Below are positions 27,702 through 36,846 of a DNA stretch of 55,381 nucleotides, in pieces. The DNA is from Candidatus Nitrosocosmicus agrestis (lineage in GTDB: Archaea; Thermoproteota; Nitrososphaeria; Nitrososphaerales; Nitrososphaeraceae): assembly GCF_008389435.1 (NCBI RefSeq), contig NZ_VUYS01000023.1, positions 1 to 55,381 on the forward strand, in the 5' to 3' direction. Made by a program: the position numbers and the translations under genes. Positions within the stretch are counted from its first letter, which is position 1; each line of letters starts with the position of its first letter. The notes below the pieces were generated by a model. It made no database searches and was not told the origin of the DNA. It worked only from the letters and a program-made list of their open reading frames with translations.

Positions 27702-28229
27702 TTAGTTGTCTTCTCCAGCATCATCGTCTTCTCCAGCATCATCGTCACCATCTCTTGAAATCTCTCCTCCTGTTAACCTCGTAAAATAACTGCTAAATAA
27801 ATATTCATCCTTCCACTTTGCAGTAAAGTCATAACTTGAAGCATTAGTCTTGATACCTTCGTCAAATATTTCTATATTGAAAGTGGCTCTACCACCTGGC
27901 TTAATAGCATAAGGGTTTGTACCACTTCTCTCTTTGCCTATAATATCGTCTTGATCATCATAAAAGATTCCAGTAATTTCAACTGCCTTTATAGTGGCTG
28001 TTCCATTATTAAGTATCTCACCAGCAAGTTCATTGGAGAACAATCCTTCACTATTATAGTTATGATTCAATAATACAATGTCATATTTTTTATTATTATT
28101 GCTGTTATTATGAATATTATTTTCTTGGCCAAATGCTCCAACTTGAAAAAGACTTGTAGCCAATACTAAAATTAACGTTGTCAGCATATAATTAAATCCA
28201 ATTATCTTAGCGATTGACGAAGGTTTCAA
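27702..28229 (-). CDS. Secreted FxLYD-type protein with acidic tail
   Basis: 175 residues. The signal peptide (YMLTTLILVLATSLFQVGAFG) is followed by a polar Asn-rich linker and one FxLYD-like domain: ELAGEILNNGTATIKAVEI, FYDDQDDIIG, and IKPGGRATFNIEIF. The C-terminus is a repeat of DDDAGED encoded by two identical 18-base units. It is a paralogue of the protein at 18241-18942 (shared GEILNNGT, FYD and RLTGG/RITGE positions, plus an acidic tail). FxLYD domains are extracellular beta-sandwiches of unknown ligand. It is probably a surface or exported protein. Confidence 0.75.
   Translation of the reverse strand: MKPSSIAKIIGFNYMLTTLILVLATSLFQVGAFGQENNIHNNSNNNKKYDIVLLNHNYNSEGLFSNELAGEILNNGTATIKAVEITGIFYDDQDDIIGKERSGTNPYAIKPGGRATFNIEIFDEGIKTNASSYDFTAKWKDEYLFSSYFTRLTGGEISRDGDDDAGEDDDAGEDN
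27708..27743 (-). repeat. Two tandem 18-base units coding DDAGED
   Basis: GTCTTCTCCAGCATCATC occurs twice back to back (27708-27725 and 27726-27743) at the 3' end of the FxLYD gene, giving the repeated acidic tail. The units are identical, so the duplication is recent or maintained by slippage. Confidence 0.85.
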
Positions 28230-28469
28230 TTCAGGTCAACTAAGGATGAATAACTAAAATACTTTTATCGAATTTACCTGTTCTATATCCATTTTTGATC
28301 AAAGATATCATCAATATCTACTTAATTTCCTTACACGATGTTTCTTGACTCCCAAGATCTTCTATGTCATAATATACTGGAGGATGTTCTTTTTTGAACT
28401 GTAAATTAGAATCTCTGATGCTTTCTTGATCAAGTCAACGAGGCTATGAAATATAAAAATAAGTCCGAG

Positions 28470-29057
28470 TCACTTGGAAGGCATAATTGGTCCTGCTATT
28501 TCGCCATCTTCGTGAGATATAGTACGTATTTCTACCTGCATTTGGCCTGATTTCATCATAGTTACTAAATCAGATATACTTTTTCCTGCCAAAGAGCCGT
28601 AAAATTTATCAGCAGTTATGACTCCACTAGTTAGCTCCCCATCGATTGGGCCAGTAGGATAGGCGGATTGAAATTGATTTGTAACACGCGGTCCACTTAG
28701 AACTGTAGCGTATGGGTTAATCAGCTCTAAAAGGTTTGTATTATTCTGTGTTCCCATGTAGACATCAAATACTTTATCTATATTGTGAGCGCTAATGTCA
28801 TATGATATAGTTTCATTTGGATTGACGTGGAATTTGACTGTCGCAGTTGCCGTAGTATCGACTGGTGGGACAATACCTTCACCAGTAAGATTTGCAACAA
28901 AATCAGTATCTTGTTGAGCATATGCATATGTTGGAAAATAGGAAACCAAATAAATTGCTCCCAAGATAAGAACAATTGGCACGATTCTGGAAAGAATCAT
29001 AACTTTCCTAAAAAAATTGATGATAAAAGCCTTTTGGTACAAGAATCTAATTGTCAT
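28470..29057 (-). CDS. Secreted CHRD-domain protein
   Basis: 195 residues with a signal peptide (IVPIVLILGAIYLVSYFP then YAYAQQ). The mature part is one CHRD domain: FVANLTGEGIVPPVDTTATA at the start, KFHVNPNETISYDISAHNI, DGELTSGVITA and a final QVEIRTISHEDGEIAGPI, where the H-x-x-GEIxGxI signature is clear. CHRD is a secreted beta-rich domain first named in chordin and common in archaeal and bacterial surface proteins, with unknown biochemical role. An in-frame ATG at residue 20 could be the actual start, giving a more usual signal peptide length. It stands alone between two other secreted-protein genes. Confidence 0.88.
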   Translation of the reverse strand: MTIRFLYQKAFIINFFRKVMILSRIVPIVLILGAIYLVSYFPTYAYAQQDTDFVANLTGEGIVPPVDTTATATVKFHVNPNETISYDISAHNIDKVFDVYMGTQNNTNLLELINPYATVLSGPRVTNQFQSAYPTGPIDGELTSGVITADKFYGSLAGKSISDLVTMMKSGQMQVEIRTISHEDGEIAGPIMPSK

Positions 29058-29263
29058 CGTTTTTATTCTATAGACATAGATAATTGCATCTAGATTTGTT
29101 TTTATGGGATCATCCCTATTAATATCGTAAAAGTACCCATATCTTGTTTACTTCTTATAATAATGTTTTTTTGAATTACCTTCAACTGCTCCTAAACCGA
29201 ATTTCAATTACAAAACTTGACATTTTTGCTATTTTGCTTATTTTTTTGAATTTGATACTCACA

Positions 29264-29815
29264 TTAGGGAAATAGATAGAGAATCAAAATGGCTTCCTTG
29301 TTACCGGTTTGAGTTAGTGTTCCATTTATAATACGATGATCCATTATGTCGTCTGTTTCCGCTGTTCTATCGAGTTTAAAAACTTTGGACCCGTTCTCTC
29401 TTTCTTCTACTGCTTTTACATCGAAGAAACTGGAGTAATCGATAACAGATAATTTACTCTGATTTGTCAAAAGTGGTGTTTTAAAAACCGTCGACAAGAA
29501 TACATCATTATCGGTTACTGAAACCCAGGAAGAAGTGGATTTGCTTAATTCTATTCCTTGCAGGTCAGTTGCATTGGTAGTTATTGAGGTGGGTCTATAT
29601 TCTAATGTTTGAGGAGAAAGAGGATTGAATTTTGCATTATCTAATTTGATAATTAAATTAGAAAAACTCGGAAATTCTACAACCTGTTGAGCATATGATT
29701 TGTAATAAGTGCTAGAAATAGGATCTAAACCTGATGGGATGGGCGATATGCATCCAATTACAATGAAGGCGATCAAAAATATGCATGGAACAATATTCTT
29801 TGAATCAGTAGACAT
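29264..29815 (-). CDS. Secreted/lipoprotein-like hypothetical protein
   Basis: 183 residues. An N-terminal hydrophobic segment, IVPCIFLIAFIVIGCISPIP, includes a Cys in a context that could be a lipoprotein site or part of a signal anchor. The mature region has beta-rich segments (FSNLIIKLDNAKFNPLS, GIELSKSTSSWVSVTDND) and ends in IILYLFP. No family is recognised. It is likely exported, like its neighbours. Confidence 0.6.
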   Translation of the reverse strand: MSTDSKNIVPCIFLIAFIVIGCISPIPSGLDPISSTYYKSYAQQVVEFPSFSNLIIKLDNAKFNPLSPQTLEYRPTSITTNATDLQGIELSKSTSSWVSVTDNDVFLSTVFKTPLLTNQSKLSVIDYSSFFDVKAVEERENGSKVFKLDRTAETDDIMDHRIINGTLTQTGNKEAILILYLFP

Positions 29816-32068
29816 ATGATTAATATTGTAATATACAGCAAAATAGAATAGCTTTTCTATGTATATTTCAATTATACATTAATTGTTTCTCCCAACCATT
29901 TAGTAGCATAATTCTCTTATCTATTACTGATGTTTCACATTTTAATAACATACATTAGATATTTAGTAAGAGAATTCAACTGTTGCCTTTACTTTCCTAT
30001 TCCTTATGTTGGCTTCTTAAGTGAAAGGTTTTTCCATTTTGACTCCCACTATTCTGTTTTGTTACCTCTTTGATTCACTATATCTTTTGTTGTTAAATCA
30101 TGCAAAAAAATTAAATTTGATTATTTCCATGATTCAGTTTCTTTAACCTATTCTTTAACAGAGTGAAAGGAATTTGCCGATACTCGATTCTATATTGTCT
30201 ACTTGAGTGAATTTTTTTTACTTGTCCATTTCCCTGTTCCTCGTATTGAATCAAGATGATCACAAACACTCTTTGGCTTAACCCTGTTCAAAGGTTAGTG
30301 CTTTGTTTGAGAGAATATCATATATCTTTATTAATAATAATATCTCTTATCAAAAGGGTTTCAAAGTATTCTATTATCCAGGGTCATAAACTTCTTTGAT
30401 GGATGATTTTCTTAAAGATTGCATATGGATAAATATGTGTTCATAAAAAATGTAATAATGTAAAAATTGACCAAAATAATGTAATTGTATAATGAACCCA
30501 AAAACGTTAAATATCTTGAAAATGTAGTAAGCCTGCCATCATTTCAGATGCAAGATTGCTTGGTGAATGGAGTCAAATATACCTAGAGGGAGAACTGTAG
30601 GTTTATTCAATCGATTGCAAATCAGGGGGGAGAGATACTGAGTAATCAACTTTGGTCTTAACTCTAAGTTCATGGAGTAAGATTGTAGTCCATAGTCCGA
30701 CGTCCAATAGCATCTGATATCTTTCTTTTCCCCTCACCTTCTGCATGCTATCCAATTGATCTTAATACTTCTCTGATTAGTTATTCATTAATTTCTCTCT
30801 TTATTATTGCATCCGTATAATTGGTGGTTTAAATAATGGTTATAGTAACTCGATCTTAAATAAAAAAGGAATGACAAGTTGGTATAACGGTCGTAGAGAA
30901 GGTAAACGTAAAGGCCGCAATCACTTTGATTCAACATAGGATAGTCCATATCTTTCGAAAATAAAGATGAAGGAATATAAAAACAATAAATAAATTTGAA
31001 AATAATTTTACTACAGAGTTTGTATCAGGATATGACCCTTTTCCGTTAAAATTGAAAAACAAGAGATTAAATGAAATATCCAATATAAAGAATAGGACTT
31101 TTCACTCATCGAGGTGATAATAAATGTTTTTAGCTGTAGACACTTTTTTAATTCAAGAAATGCAATTATGCAGAGGTATATCTACAATTTTTGCATAGTT
31201 TCTTTTCATCTATCTTAATTTTCTCAGTCATGAATCACATTTACATGCATTATCTTGATTAAAGTGTTTTTGGTTTGTTGTTGATTATAATAATGTAGCA
31301 AGTTAATAGGTAAATTGAATTAATTTGTATCTACTGTATGGAAACTCGACATATGTAATATGGAAAATTAGGTGCCACTTACGCTATGCCAGATTTAATC
31401 CATTATCTTCACTGTTTAAGAAATTTTTATCTTAAATAATTTGATCGTAACTTTTAATGATTCTAATGATACTAAAAGGTTGAAATCCTGTATGACGGAG
31501 CTAAAATTACATTGGTTTCAACTAAAACAACATTCTCAATCTTATAATTGGAAAAGTTGTTATCCTACTGGCTATAATAAGTTGTTCTCCCATGTAAGAT
31601 TGTAAATGACAAGGGTTTATTGCGTCGGATAATAAAATTTTTCAAATCGATTCTATCTAACCATTCTTTAAGATAAAGTAATAGTGGTTATTTTCCGGAT
31701 TTAAATAAAACAAATGCAATTCTGATTTCGTACTGAATTCTCAAGGCGTGTATGGTAGACGTTTGGATTAGGATAGATTTGATTAATGTTAATGAATACA
31801 CAAATACACAGATATTTGATAGGAAAAACCGTACTCAGTACAAAGTCAAGTTGAAAACAACTAGGAATTTAGTGGAACAGAAATAGCGGATATGTACAAA
31901 ACCATACAGAATGATGGCTCTATCAGCCTACTGAAATGACTTTTGAAGGGTAAGGAAACAATCCCATCTTCTTAAGTGGATATATACATGAGTGTGTGCA
32001 TGCACATGAGTAACCGACGTGGTTATTTTGATTTTACGTATATACCTGTAGACTGATGATCCACCATC

Positions 32069-32132
32069 CTATACTGAATGCATTTTTTGACTAGTGCAAC
32101 TTTCCCCTTTACAAAGTTGCATGAAAAGCTAC
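32069..32132 (+). repeat. Structured repeat, copy 1
   Basis: Starts with CCATCCT and TGAATG, then ATTTTTTGAC, a perfect 8-base-pair hairpin (GCAACTTT at 32096-32103 with AAAGTTGC at 32113-32120) and AAGCTAC at 32126-32132. The same order and spacing occur at 34041-34114. The shared sequence lies mostly in and around the hairpin, while the loop differs. Confidence 0.6.
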
Positions 32133-32680
32133 GTTATCTACTATTAAAATTTTTTGATATGAATACGAGTAAACCATCTATCAAATACAAAATGTAAAGA
32201 AAGAGATCAGCAACTTGTTATTGTGCATAGTTCGCAGTCAAACATTTCCTGGTCTTTATCTCCACATTCATTAAGGAGGTTTGAATGGTTTTTCCCATAG
32301 TTTGATAGTAAGTAATGCAAATACATCATATTTTTTAAGTCTTTTGATTATTACGTGATTTATTGTATCGACAAAGAACATTTGATATTATATTTTTATT
32401 ATACTTCATCATATTTTCAATTATTTATATTTCTGGAATCTAAATCAAGAAAAGATATTGATTGTTTATCAAAGGAAAGGTGACAAGTTCATAGTTCCAA
32501 AAAATCGTAATAATTAAGAAGGTTTCCTAGACTAATTTAATTAACAAATAGGATAAAGAGAGAAATGCGGTAGAAAGAAAGCATCGATTAGAAGCTCAAA
32601 CAGTGAACTTTTTCACGCTTTTGTATCTAGGTCTACTCATTAGAATGGTAAAATGCATCTGTTAATGCTTTAAAGGTGCA

Positions 32681-32707
32681 ACGAGTGCAATATGGAATTG
32701 TACTCGT
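32681..32707 (+). other. Strong hairpin in the gene desert
   Basis: ACGAGTGCAAT (32681-32691) pairs with ATTGTACTCGT (32697-32707), an 11-base-pair stem with one G-T wobble and a 5-base loop. No gene is adjacent. It could be a terminator, a mobile-element end or part of a small RNA. Confidence 0.45.
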
Positions 32708-33370
32708 CAATGACTCATTATTTTTTAGCTGGCAACTTGGTTTTCTTATGCCTTGATACAAAAATGACCGAAATTCAGTAGTTCTCTGAGACACTAATCA
32801 CATGAATGTGGTCTTTATCTTATTCCGGTTTGGTTATGTGGCTTTTGCCCTCAAACATAGGTCCAAGTTTTCAATAGTAATTAGAAATATGGTAAAATAA
32901 TATTTATGAATGATTTGGAATTTTCATAAAGTGTGGCAAACAGTGAGATTATACATATGGTCATCATTCGTAAATAGTTTTTATTCTAGTCATATTCCAT
33001 TTATCGACTGTTTTAAATACTAGATAGTTTTATCGGGTTAGCTTTATCCTTGATCCTTTTTTTAAATCAAGCATATTTTTGTTTTATAAGTGATGTTTCA
33101 AAAAAACATTCAAAGTCGAATGAGTAGTCTGTCTTGCTACTTTTATTGTTTGGGGTGAGATATCATTTATTTGTGAGTTCCAATATTGTAAGGTGAACTT
33201 GATATCTATCCCTTTTTATTTACTACGGTAAGTAGATTTACGCTATTTTTGTAACCTCTTTAATCCCTGACTAATAACATTCTTAAATAACGGTTTGATA
33301 GCAATCCCTTGATCAACTATTCATTCTTTTTCTCCTATTGTAAAACAATCTTTTTTTTATCCTTGCACAG

Positions 33371-33380
33371 GTTTTATATC
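33371..33380 (+). promoter_or_regulatory. Candidate TATA box for the 33422 gene
   Basis: GTTTTATATC lies about 42-51 bases before the ATG at 33422, a position that would leave a leader of about 20 bases. Consensus and spacing only. Confidence 0.35.
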
Positions 33381-33421
33381 TAAAGGTTTTTAGGTCAACA
33401 GTATATCGAAATATTAGAATT

Positions 33422-33835
33422 ATGAACTCTAAATATGGGGCATTATTTGTTGTAACGTTGTTGCTTACTATTTCATGGTTTGCAATGCCGTCTATATCAA
33501 CTATCAGAGTCGCTTCTGCACAAGGTCCAAAAACTAGTACAGATCCTGAGCCTTATCAGGTTAATGTTGCTGTTACGAATAATGGAAACAATAATTTGAT
33601 TGGCTCGATACACGTTATATCAAGCTCGACTGGAGCTGTAAAGAACGCAAACGGTATAACCTTTCCAGCAGGACAAACTGTTACACAGATATTTGAATTT
33701 AATCAGAGCGAAATACCAAAGGGAACAGAATTTGCTGTTGAAGTGGTCTATGGAGATGATTATTCAATAATTGCATACGGCGTTAATAACCAAGCTGATA
33801 ATGTGCCAGAGTTTTTTAACATGAATATTCCCTAA
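33422..33835 (+). CDS. Small secreted beta-sandwich-like protein
   Basis: 137 residues. The signal peptide (ALFVVTLLLTISWFAMPS) ends at VASAQG, a good A-x-A site. The mature region of about 100 residues is a single beta-rich domain: YQVNVAVTNNGNNNLIGSI, ITFPAGQTVTQIFEF, and FAVEVVYGDDYSIIAYG. The N-terminal half resembles other archaeal exported beta-sandwich domains (VNVAVTNxG), but I cannot assign a family. It is probably a surface or periplasm-like protein. Confidence 0.7.
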   Translation: MNSKYGALFVVTLLLTISWFAMPSISTIRVASAQGPKTSTDPEPYQVNVAVTNNGNNNLIGSIHVISSSTGAVKNANGITFPAGQTVTQIFEFNQSEIPKGTEFAVEVVYGDDYSIIAYGVNNQADNVPEFFNMNIP

Positions 33836-33982
33836 TTCTAGCTAAATCGTTTTCTAGTTCTTTTTTTAAATTGATTCGTTTATCATTTAAGCTGGACTTA
33901 TTCATTAAAAAAAACAAATTTGAGTGTAACTTTATACTTATATCTCATTACGAGATCTTCTCATATCTATCGATTAGAAAAT

Positions 33983-34114
33983 CAATGCAGGATGGATCAA
34001 ATCCTCTGATGTAAACGGGAAGCAACACAGATAATAAAACCCATCCTGCATTGGATGAAGATTTTTGACGTCTATCAGTACAACTTTACTTGCTAAAGTT
34101 GCAGGGTAAGCTAC
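33983..34114 (+). repeat. Structured repeat, copy 2 (three predicted stems)
   Basis: A perfect 13-base inverted repeat (CAATGCAGGATGG at 33983-33995 and CCATCCTGCATTG at 34041-34053) encloses about 45 bases. It is followed by a second stem (CAACTTT 34081-34087 with AAAGTTG 34095-34101) and then AAGCTAC at 34108-34114, next to a short AGGG/CCCT pairing. The second half is homologous to 32069-32132. It lies about 220 bases before the substrate-binding-protein gene at 34336. It may be a structured RNA or the end of a lost mobile element. Confidence 0.55.
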
Positions 34115-34335
34115 TCCCTGAGATATTAAAGTATTTCTCAATTCTTCAAATCAACTTTGAATAATAAATCCTCAAGTGAAGTTATCCAAATCAAACACTT
34201 TGCAAAAGTGATTTTGCTGCGGAATGAACTACACATCCCATTTTTTGATATATTAATTTGGCAGAAATTGCATATACTTTTCATTTTTTGCATATTCCTA
34301 ATTACTATTAGATATCAAACCAATCAAGATGCAGT

Positions 34336-35505
34336 ATGGATTACAAGATTAAATTAGGAATATCAGGGTTAATTGTATTAGCAGTAATTATATCTTCTAA
34401 TTCTACTGTGTATTTATCATTATTGCCAGGTCAGCAAGCATTTAATACAAATTTCAAAGATGATGGAATTAATTCTAAAGCTGATTCTTTAAAGATAGGA
34501 TTTTTTCCAAATTTAAATCACGCTCAGGCCATTATTGGAATAGGTAAAGTCACTTTCAACAATTTTTTTAATAATTTGAGCGATTCTAAAGGATTTAGTC
34601 TTCAACCTCAACTTTTTTCATCTGGGCAGTCAATGCTTGAAGCACTTTATGCTGGCAAAATTGATGCTGCATATGTCGACGCTAGCTCAATTATTCAAGG
34701 TTTCATGCTTTTGGGAGAAAATGAATTTCGGATCGTGTCCGGTGCTGCTAGTGGTGGGGCTTCTTTTGTAGTGAGAAATGATTCTGGAATAGAGGCTATA
34801 TCTGATTTGGGTGGAAAAGTGTTTGCGACTCCGCATTTAGGCGGAATACATGATGTAGCATTAAGAAAGTATTTGATTGATAATGGTTTTAACACCATCA
34901 AAAATGGTGGAAATATAACGGTAATCAACTTGAAGCCTATTGACATTATATCTAAATTTCAGAATAAAGAAATCGATGGAGCCTGGGTCCCAGAACCCAT
35001 TGTTGCAATTCTCAAACATCAAGGAAATGGGGAAATCTTTGTTGATGAGAGAGATCTCTGGCCAGGCGGTGAATTTATTTCATCGAATATCATAGTAAGA
35101 ACTGATTATTTGGAGCACAATCCAGATGTAATCAAGAAATTGCTTGAAGCTCACGTAAATGAAACAATATGGTTGAAACAAATGCTTTCAAATTCAAACA
35201 GCACAGGAACGCACTATAGCCAAAATGAATCAAATATGGCAGCTTCTGCGTTCAGCAAAGGTTTGATGAACATAACGGGCAAGACTTTAACTGAAAATCA
35301 ACTTGTTGACGCCATGTCAAGAATTGAATATACTTGGAATCCATTAGCTGATTCATTACTCAAGATTTCTGAGGATTCAAAAGATTTAGGTTATATTATC
35401 AAGGCGTTTGATTGGAATGATAAATTATTGAAAATGTATGATTTGACAATATTAAATAAAGTCTTGGCAGAAAATAAACTCAAACAAATAGAACCAATCC
35501 AATAA
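34336..35505 (+). CDS. ABC transporter substrate-binding protein (SsuA/NMT1-like)
   Basis: 389 residues. One N-terminal membrane segment (LGISGLIVLAVIISS) acts as signal or anchor. The periplasmic-binding fold of the nitrate/sulfonate/taurine/thiamine-precursor class follows: LKIGFFPNLNHAQAIIG (opening strand and loop), AGKIDAAYVDASSIIQGF, GLSGKVFAT-type DLGGKVFATPHLGG, and KEIDGAWVPEPIVAIL. It would deliver an anion or small organic molecule to a membrane permease. No permease or ATPase gene follows, so partners must be elsewhere or missing. Its start overlaps a 66-codon frame that I consider spurious. A run of nine T follows the stop. Confidence 0.86.
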   Translation: MDYKIKLGISGLIVLAVIISSNSTVYLSLLPGQQAFNTNFKDDGINSKADSLKIGFFPNLNHAQAIIGIGKVTFNNFFNNLSDSKGFSLQPQLFSSGQSMLEALYAGKIDAAYVDASSIIQGFMLLGENEFRIVSGAASGGASFVVRNDSGIEAISDLGGKVFATPHLGGIHDVALRKYLIDNGFNTIKNGGNITVINLKPIDIISKFQNKEIDGAWVPEPIVAILKHQGNGEIFVDERDLWPGGEFISSNIIVRTDYLEHNPDVIKKLLEAHVNETIWLKQMLSNSNSTGTHYSQNESNMAASAFSKGLMNITGKTLTENQLVDAMSRIEYTWNPLADSLLKISEDSKDLGYIIKAFDWNDKLLKMYDLTILNKVLAENKLKQIEPIQ

Positions 35506-35507
35506 TA

Positions 35508-35516
35508 TTTTTTTTT
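35508..35516 (+). terminator. Oligo-T terminator after the substrate-binding protein
   Basis: Nine T residues begin three bases after the stop codon of the substrate-binding-protein gene, a strong archaeal termination signal. Confidence 0.55.
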
Positions 35517-36083
35517 CATTCCTGAGAAATTAGAAAAAGGACTTACTGTATGGAAGATGTTCAATGTTATAAAGAATAATAATATGCGATTTCGCTTGAG
35601 ATTTTGAGAAAGGAAATTTATCTGAAGCAGGAATTTTCTATTCAGCTTCCGCGTGAAATTTAATGAAGGATTGTCATTAAAATAAGTAAAAGGCAATTAA
35701 TGCAACTAGCACCAGTTCTACTTTATTAATTAACTTACTAAAAAATACTTGCACATGTAAATATTTTCTTATCATTTTGGAAATAGGGTAGAATAGCTTA
35801 AATGTTTAACAAGATTATAAAACTAGTACTTTCAGCGTTGAGAAATTACCTTTCTTCTAACCTAAGGATTTAATCCCATTTGGGATGTTATCCCTCTGGA
35901 CCCGATTTTGCGGTTACCGACCCAGTTTGAAGGATTATGAATAGATAATTAGAATGATATCGTTGTAAAACCAAAATTGAGATTCTGAATCAAGTTTTTT
36001 TTATGTCTTTTTTCTGGTGCTCTCTATTGTCATAAAATCTTTAATTAGAATATTTGAGAAATTTAAATATTGTAAAAAGTTTA
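35517..36083. other. Intergenic DNA
   Basis: A 101-codon minus-strand frame (35391-35696) overlaps the end of the preceding gene and has no family features, so I treat it as a shadow. Around 35880-35940 the DNA is GC-richer, with a short inverted repeat CCCATTTGGGA, but I cannot fold it into a known RNA. Confidence 0.4.
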
Positions 36084-36090
36084 TTTATAC
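36084..36090 (+). promoter_or_regulatory. TATA box giving a nearly leaderless transcript
   Basis: TTTATAC lies 21-27 bases before the ATG at 36111. With archaeal TATA-to-start spacing this places transcription start at or beside the start codon. Confidence 0.45.
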
Positions 36091-36110
36091 TATTTTGCCA
36101 GAGATAAATT

Positions 36111-36689
36111 ATGACCTCAGGTAAATATTTCAATAAGGGAGTCAAAGCCTTGGATGAACCAAATCTTGGATATGTCGTAAGAGAAACACCAGACAAGATT
36201 ATAGTATTTGGGGAAAAAAATGAAAGATATGATATTCCAATAGCTGAGATCCAGCAGGTTGGTGCCAATGTGTTAATTGGCCTCAAATATAATGAATTGG
36301 CAAAATATTCTGTATCTAGGGATGCACCTTTGCCAGCAGGCCGAGAAGACCCATGGGATGAGGGTGATCGCATGGTTGACCTTGCTACCTATGAAGGGAA
36401 ATATCCTAACACTCTTTTTAACAAAGGGGTAAGAGCAAAGAATGAAGATCATGTTGGTCATGTGTTAAAGGAAACAGATGATAAGATTGTAATCTTTGGA
36501 GAAAATAACAAGAGATTTGATATTCCAAAGTCTTTGATTTATCAAGTAGGTATGAATGTAATATTGAAGATTGATTTCCCCGAAATTTTCGAATATGAAG
36601 TACCTAAAGAAGCTCCACTTCCTACAGGAGAACCAATCGAAACCGTAGATAGGGATGTTTTTCCACCCGATTACCACGGACCCAAATAA
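36111..36689 (+). CDS. Tandem-duplicated PRC-barrel-like protein
   Basis: 192 residues made of two similar halves of about 85 residues each. Half one reads FNKGVKALDEPNLGYVVRE, KIIVFGEKNERYDIP and IQQVGANVLIGL; half two reads FNKGVRAKNEDHVGHVLKE, KIVIFGENNKRFDIP and IYQVGMNVILKI. Each ends with an APLP segment and an acidic linker. Each half is short and all-beta, with a G-x-V-x-x-E...F...DIP pattern similar to PRC-barrel/DUF2171-type stress proteins. No signal peptide. Function unknown; such folds often bind RNA or other proteins. Confidence 0.72.
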   Translation: MTSGKYFNKGVKALDEPNLGYVVRETPDKIIVFGEKNERYDIPIAEIQQVGANVLIGLKYNELAKYSVSRDAPLPAGREDPWDEGDRMVDLATYEGKYPNTLFNKGVRAKNEDHVGHVLKETDDKIVIFGENNKRFDIPKSLIYQVGMNVILKIDFPEIFEYEVPKEAPLPTGEPIETVDRDVFPPDYHGPK

Positions 36690-36846
36690 TTTTTTATTTT
36701 TTGTAGATATTAATAATGTCGGTCTAAAAGACTAGATTAGGTATTAGATTCTTGTATAATATCACTTTGTTATTTTTTTTTTCTATGCAGATATGTAATT
36801 TAGAAGACTGAATATAGTTAAATGTGCCTCCATTATAGGATTTAAT

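Larger units (their letters stand above)
29816..33421. other. 3.6-kb gene desert
   Basis: No frame with credible coding features on either strand, no tRNA or rRNA, and no CRISPR-like spaced repeats. It contains a structured repeat at 32069-32132 (second copy at 33983-34114) and an 11-base-pair hairpin at 32681-32707. Short protein-like stretches, for example around 30570-30630 and 31865-31925, are interrupted by stops and cannot be named. It may be relaxed or decayed accessory DNA, or hold non-coding RNAs. Confidence 0.5.

Noticed and set aside
29816-33421. CRISPR array or rRNA in the empty region
   Set aside because: No regularly spaced repeats and no conserved rRNA segments; only a two-copy structured element is present.
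34000-34150. TPP or cobalamin riboswitch before the substrate-binding protein
   Set aside because: A CTGAGA is present, but the other conserved TPP elements are missing and no B12-box is seen, so a known riboswitch class is not supported.
34157-34357. 66-codon ATG frame before the substrate-binding protein
   Set aside because: It overlaps the real start of the binding protein in another frame, has no family features, and its hydrophobic content comes from AT-rich DNA.
35391-35696. 101-codon minus-strand frame
   Set aside because: It mostly overlaps the end of the substrate-binding-protein gene and the T-run behind it; composition is typical of an antisense shadow.
35860-35945. GC-richer segment with CCCATTTGGGA, checked as a tRNA or other RNA
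   Set aside because: No cloverleaf or other known RNA fold could be drawn from it.
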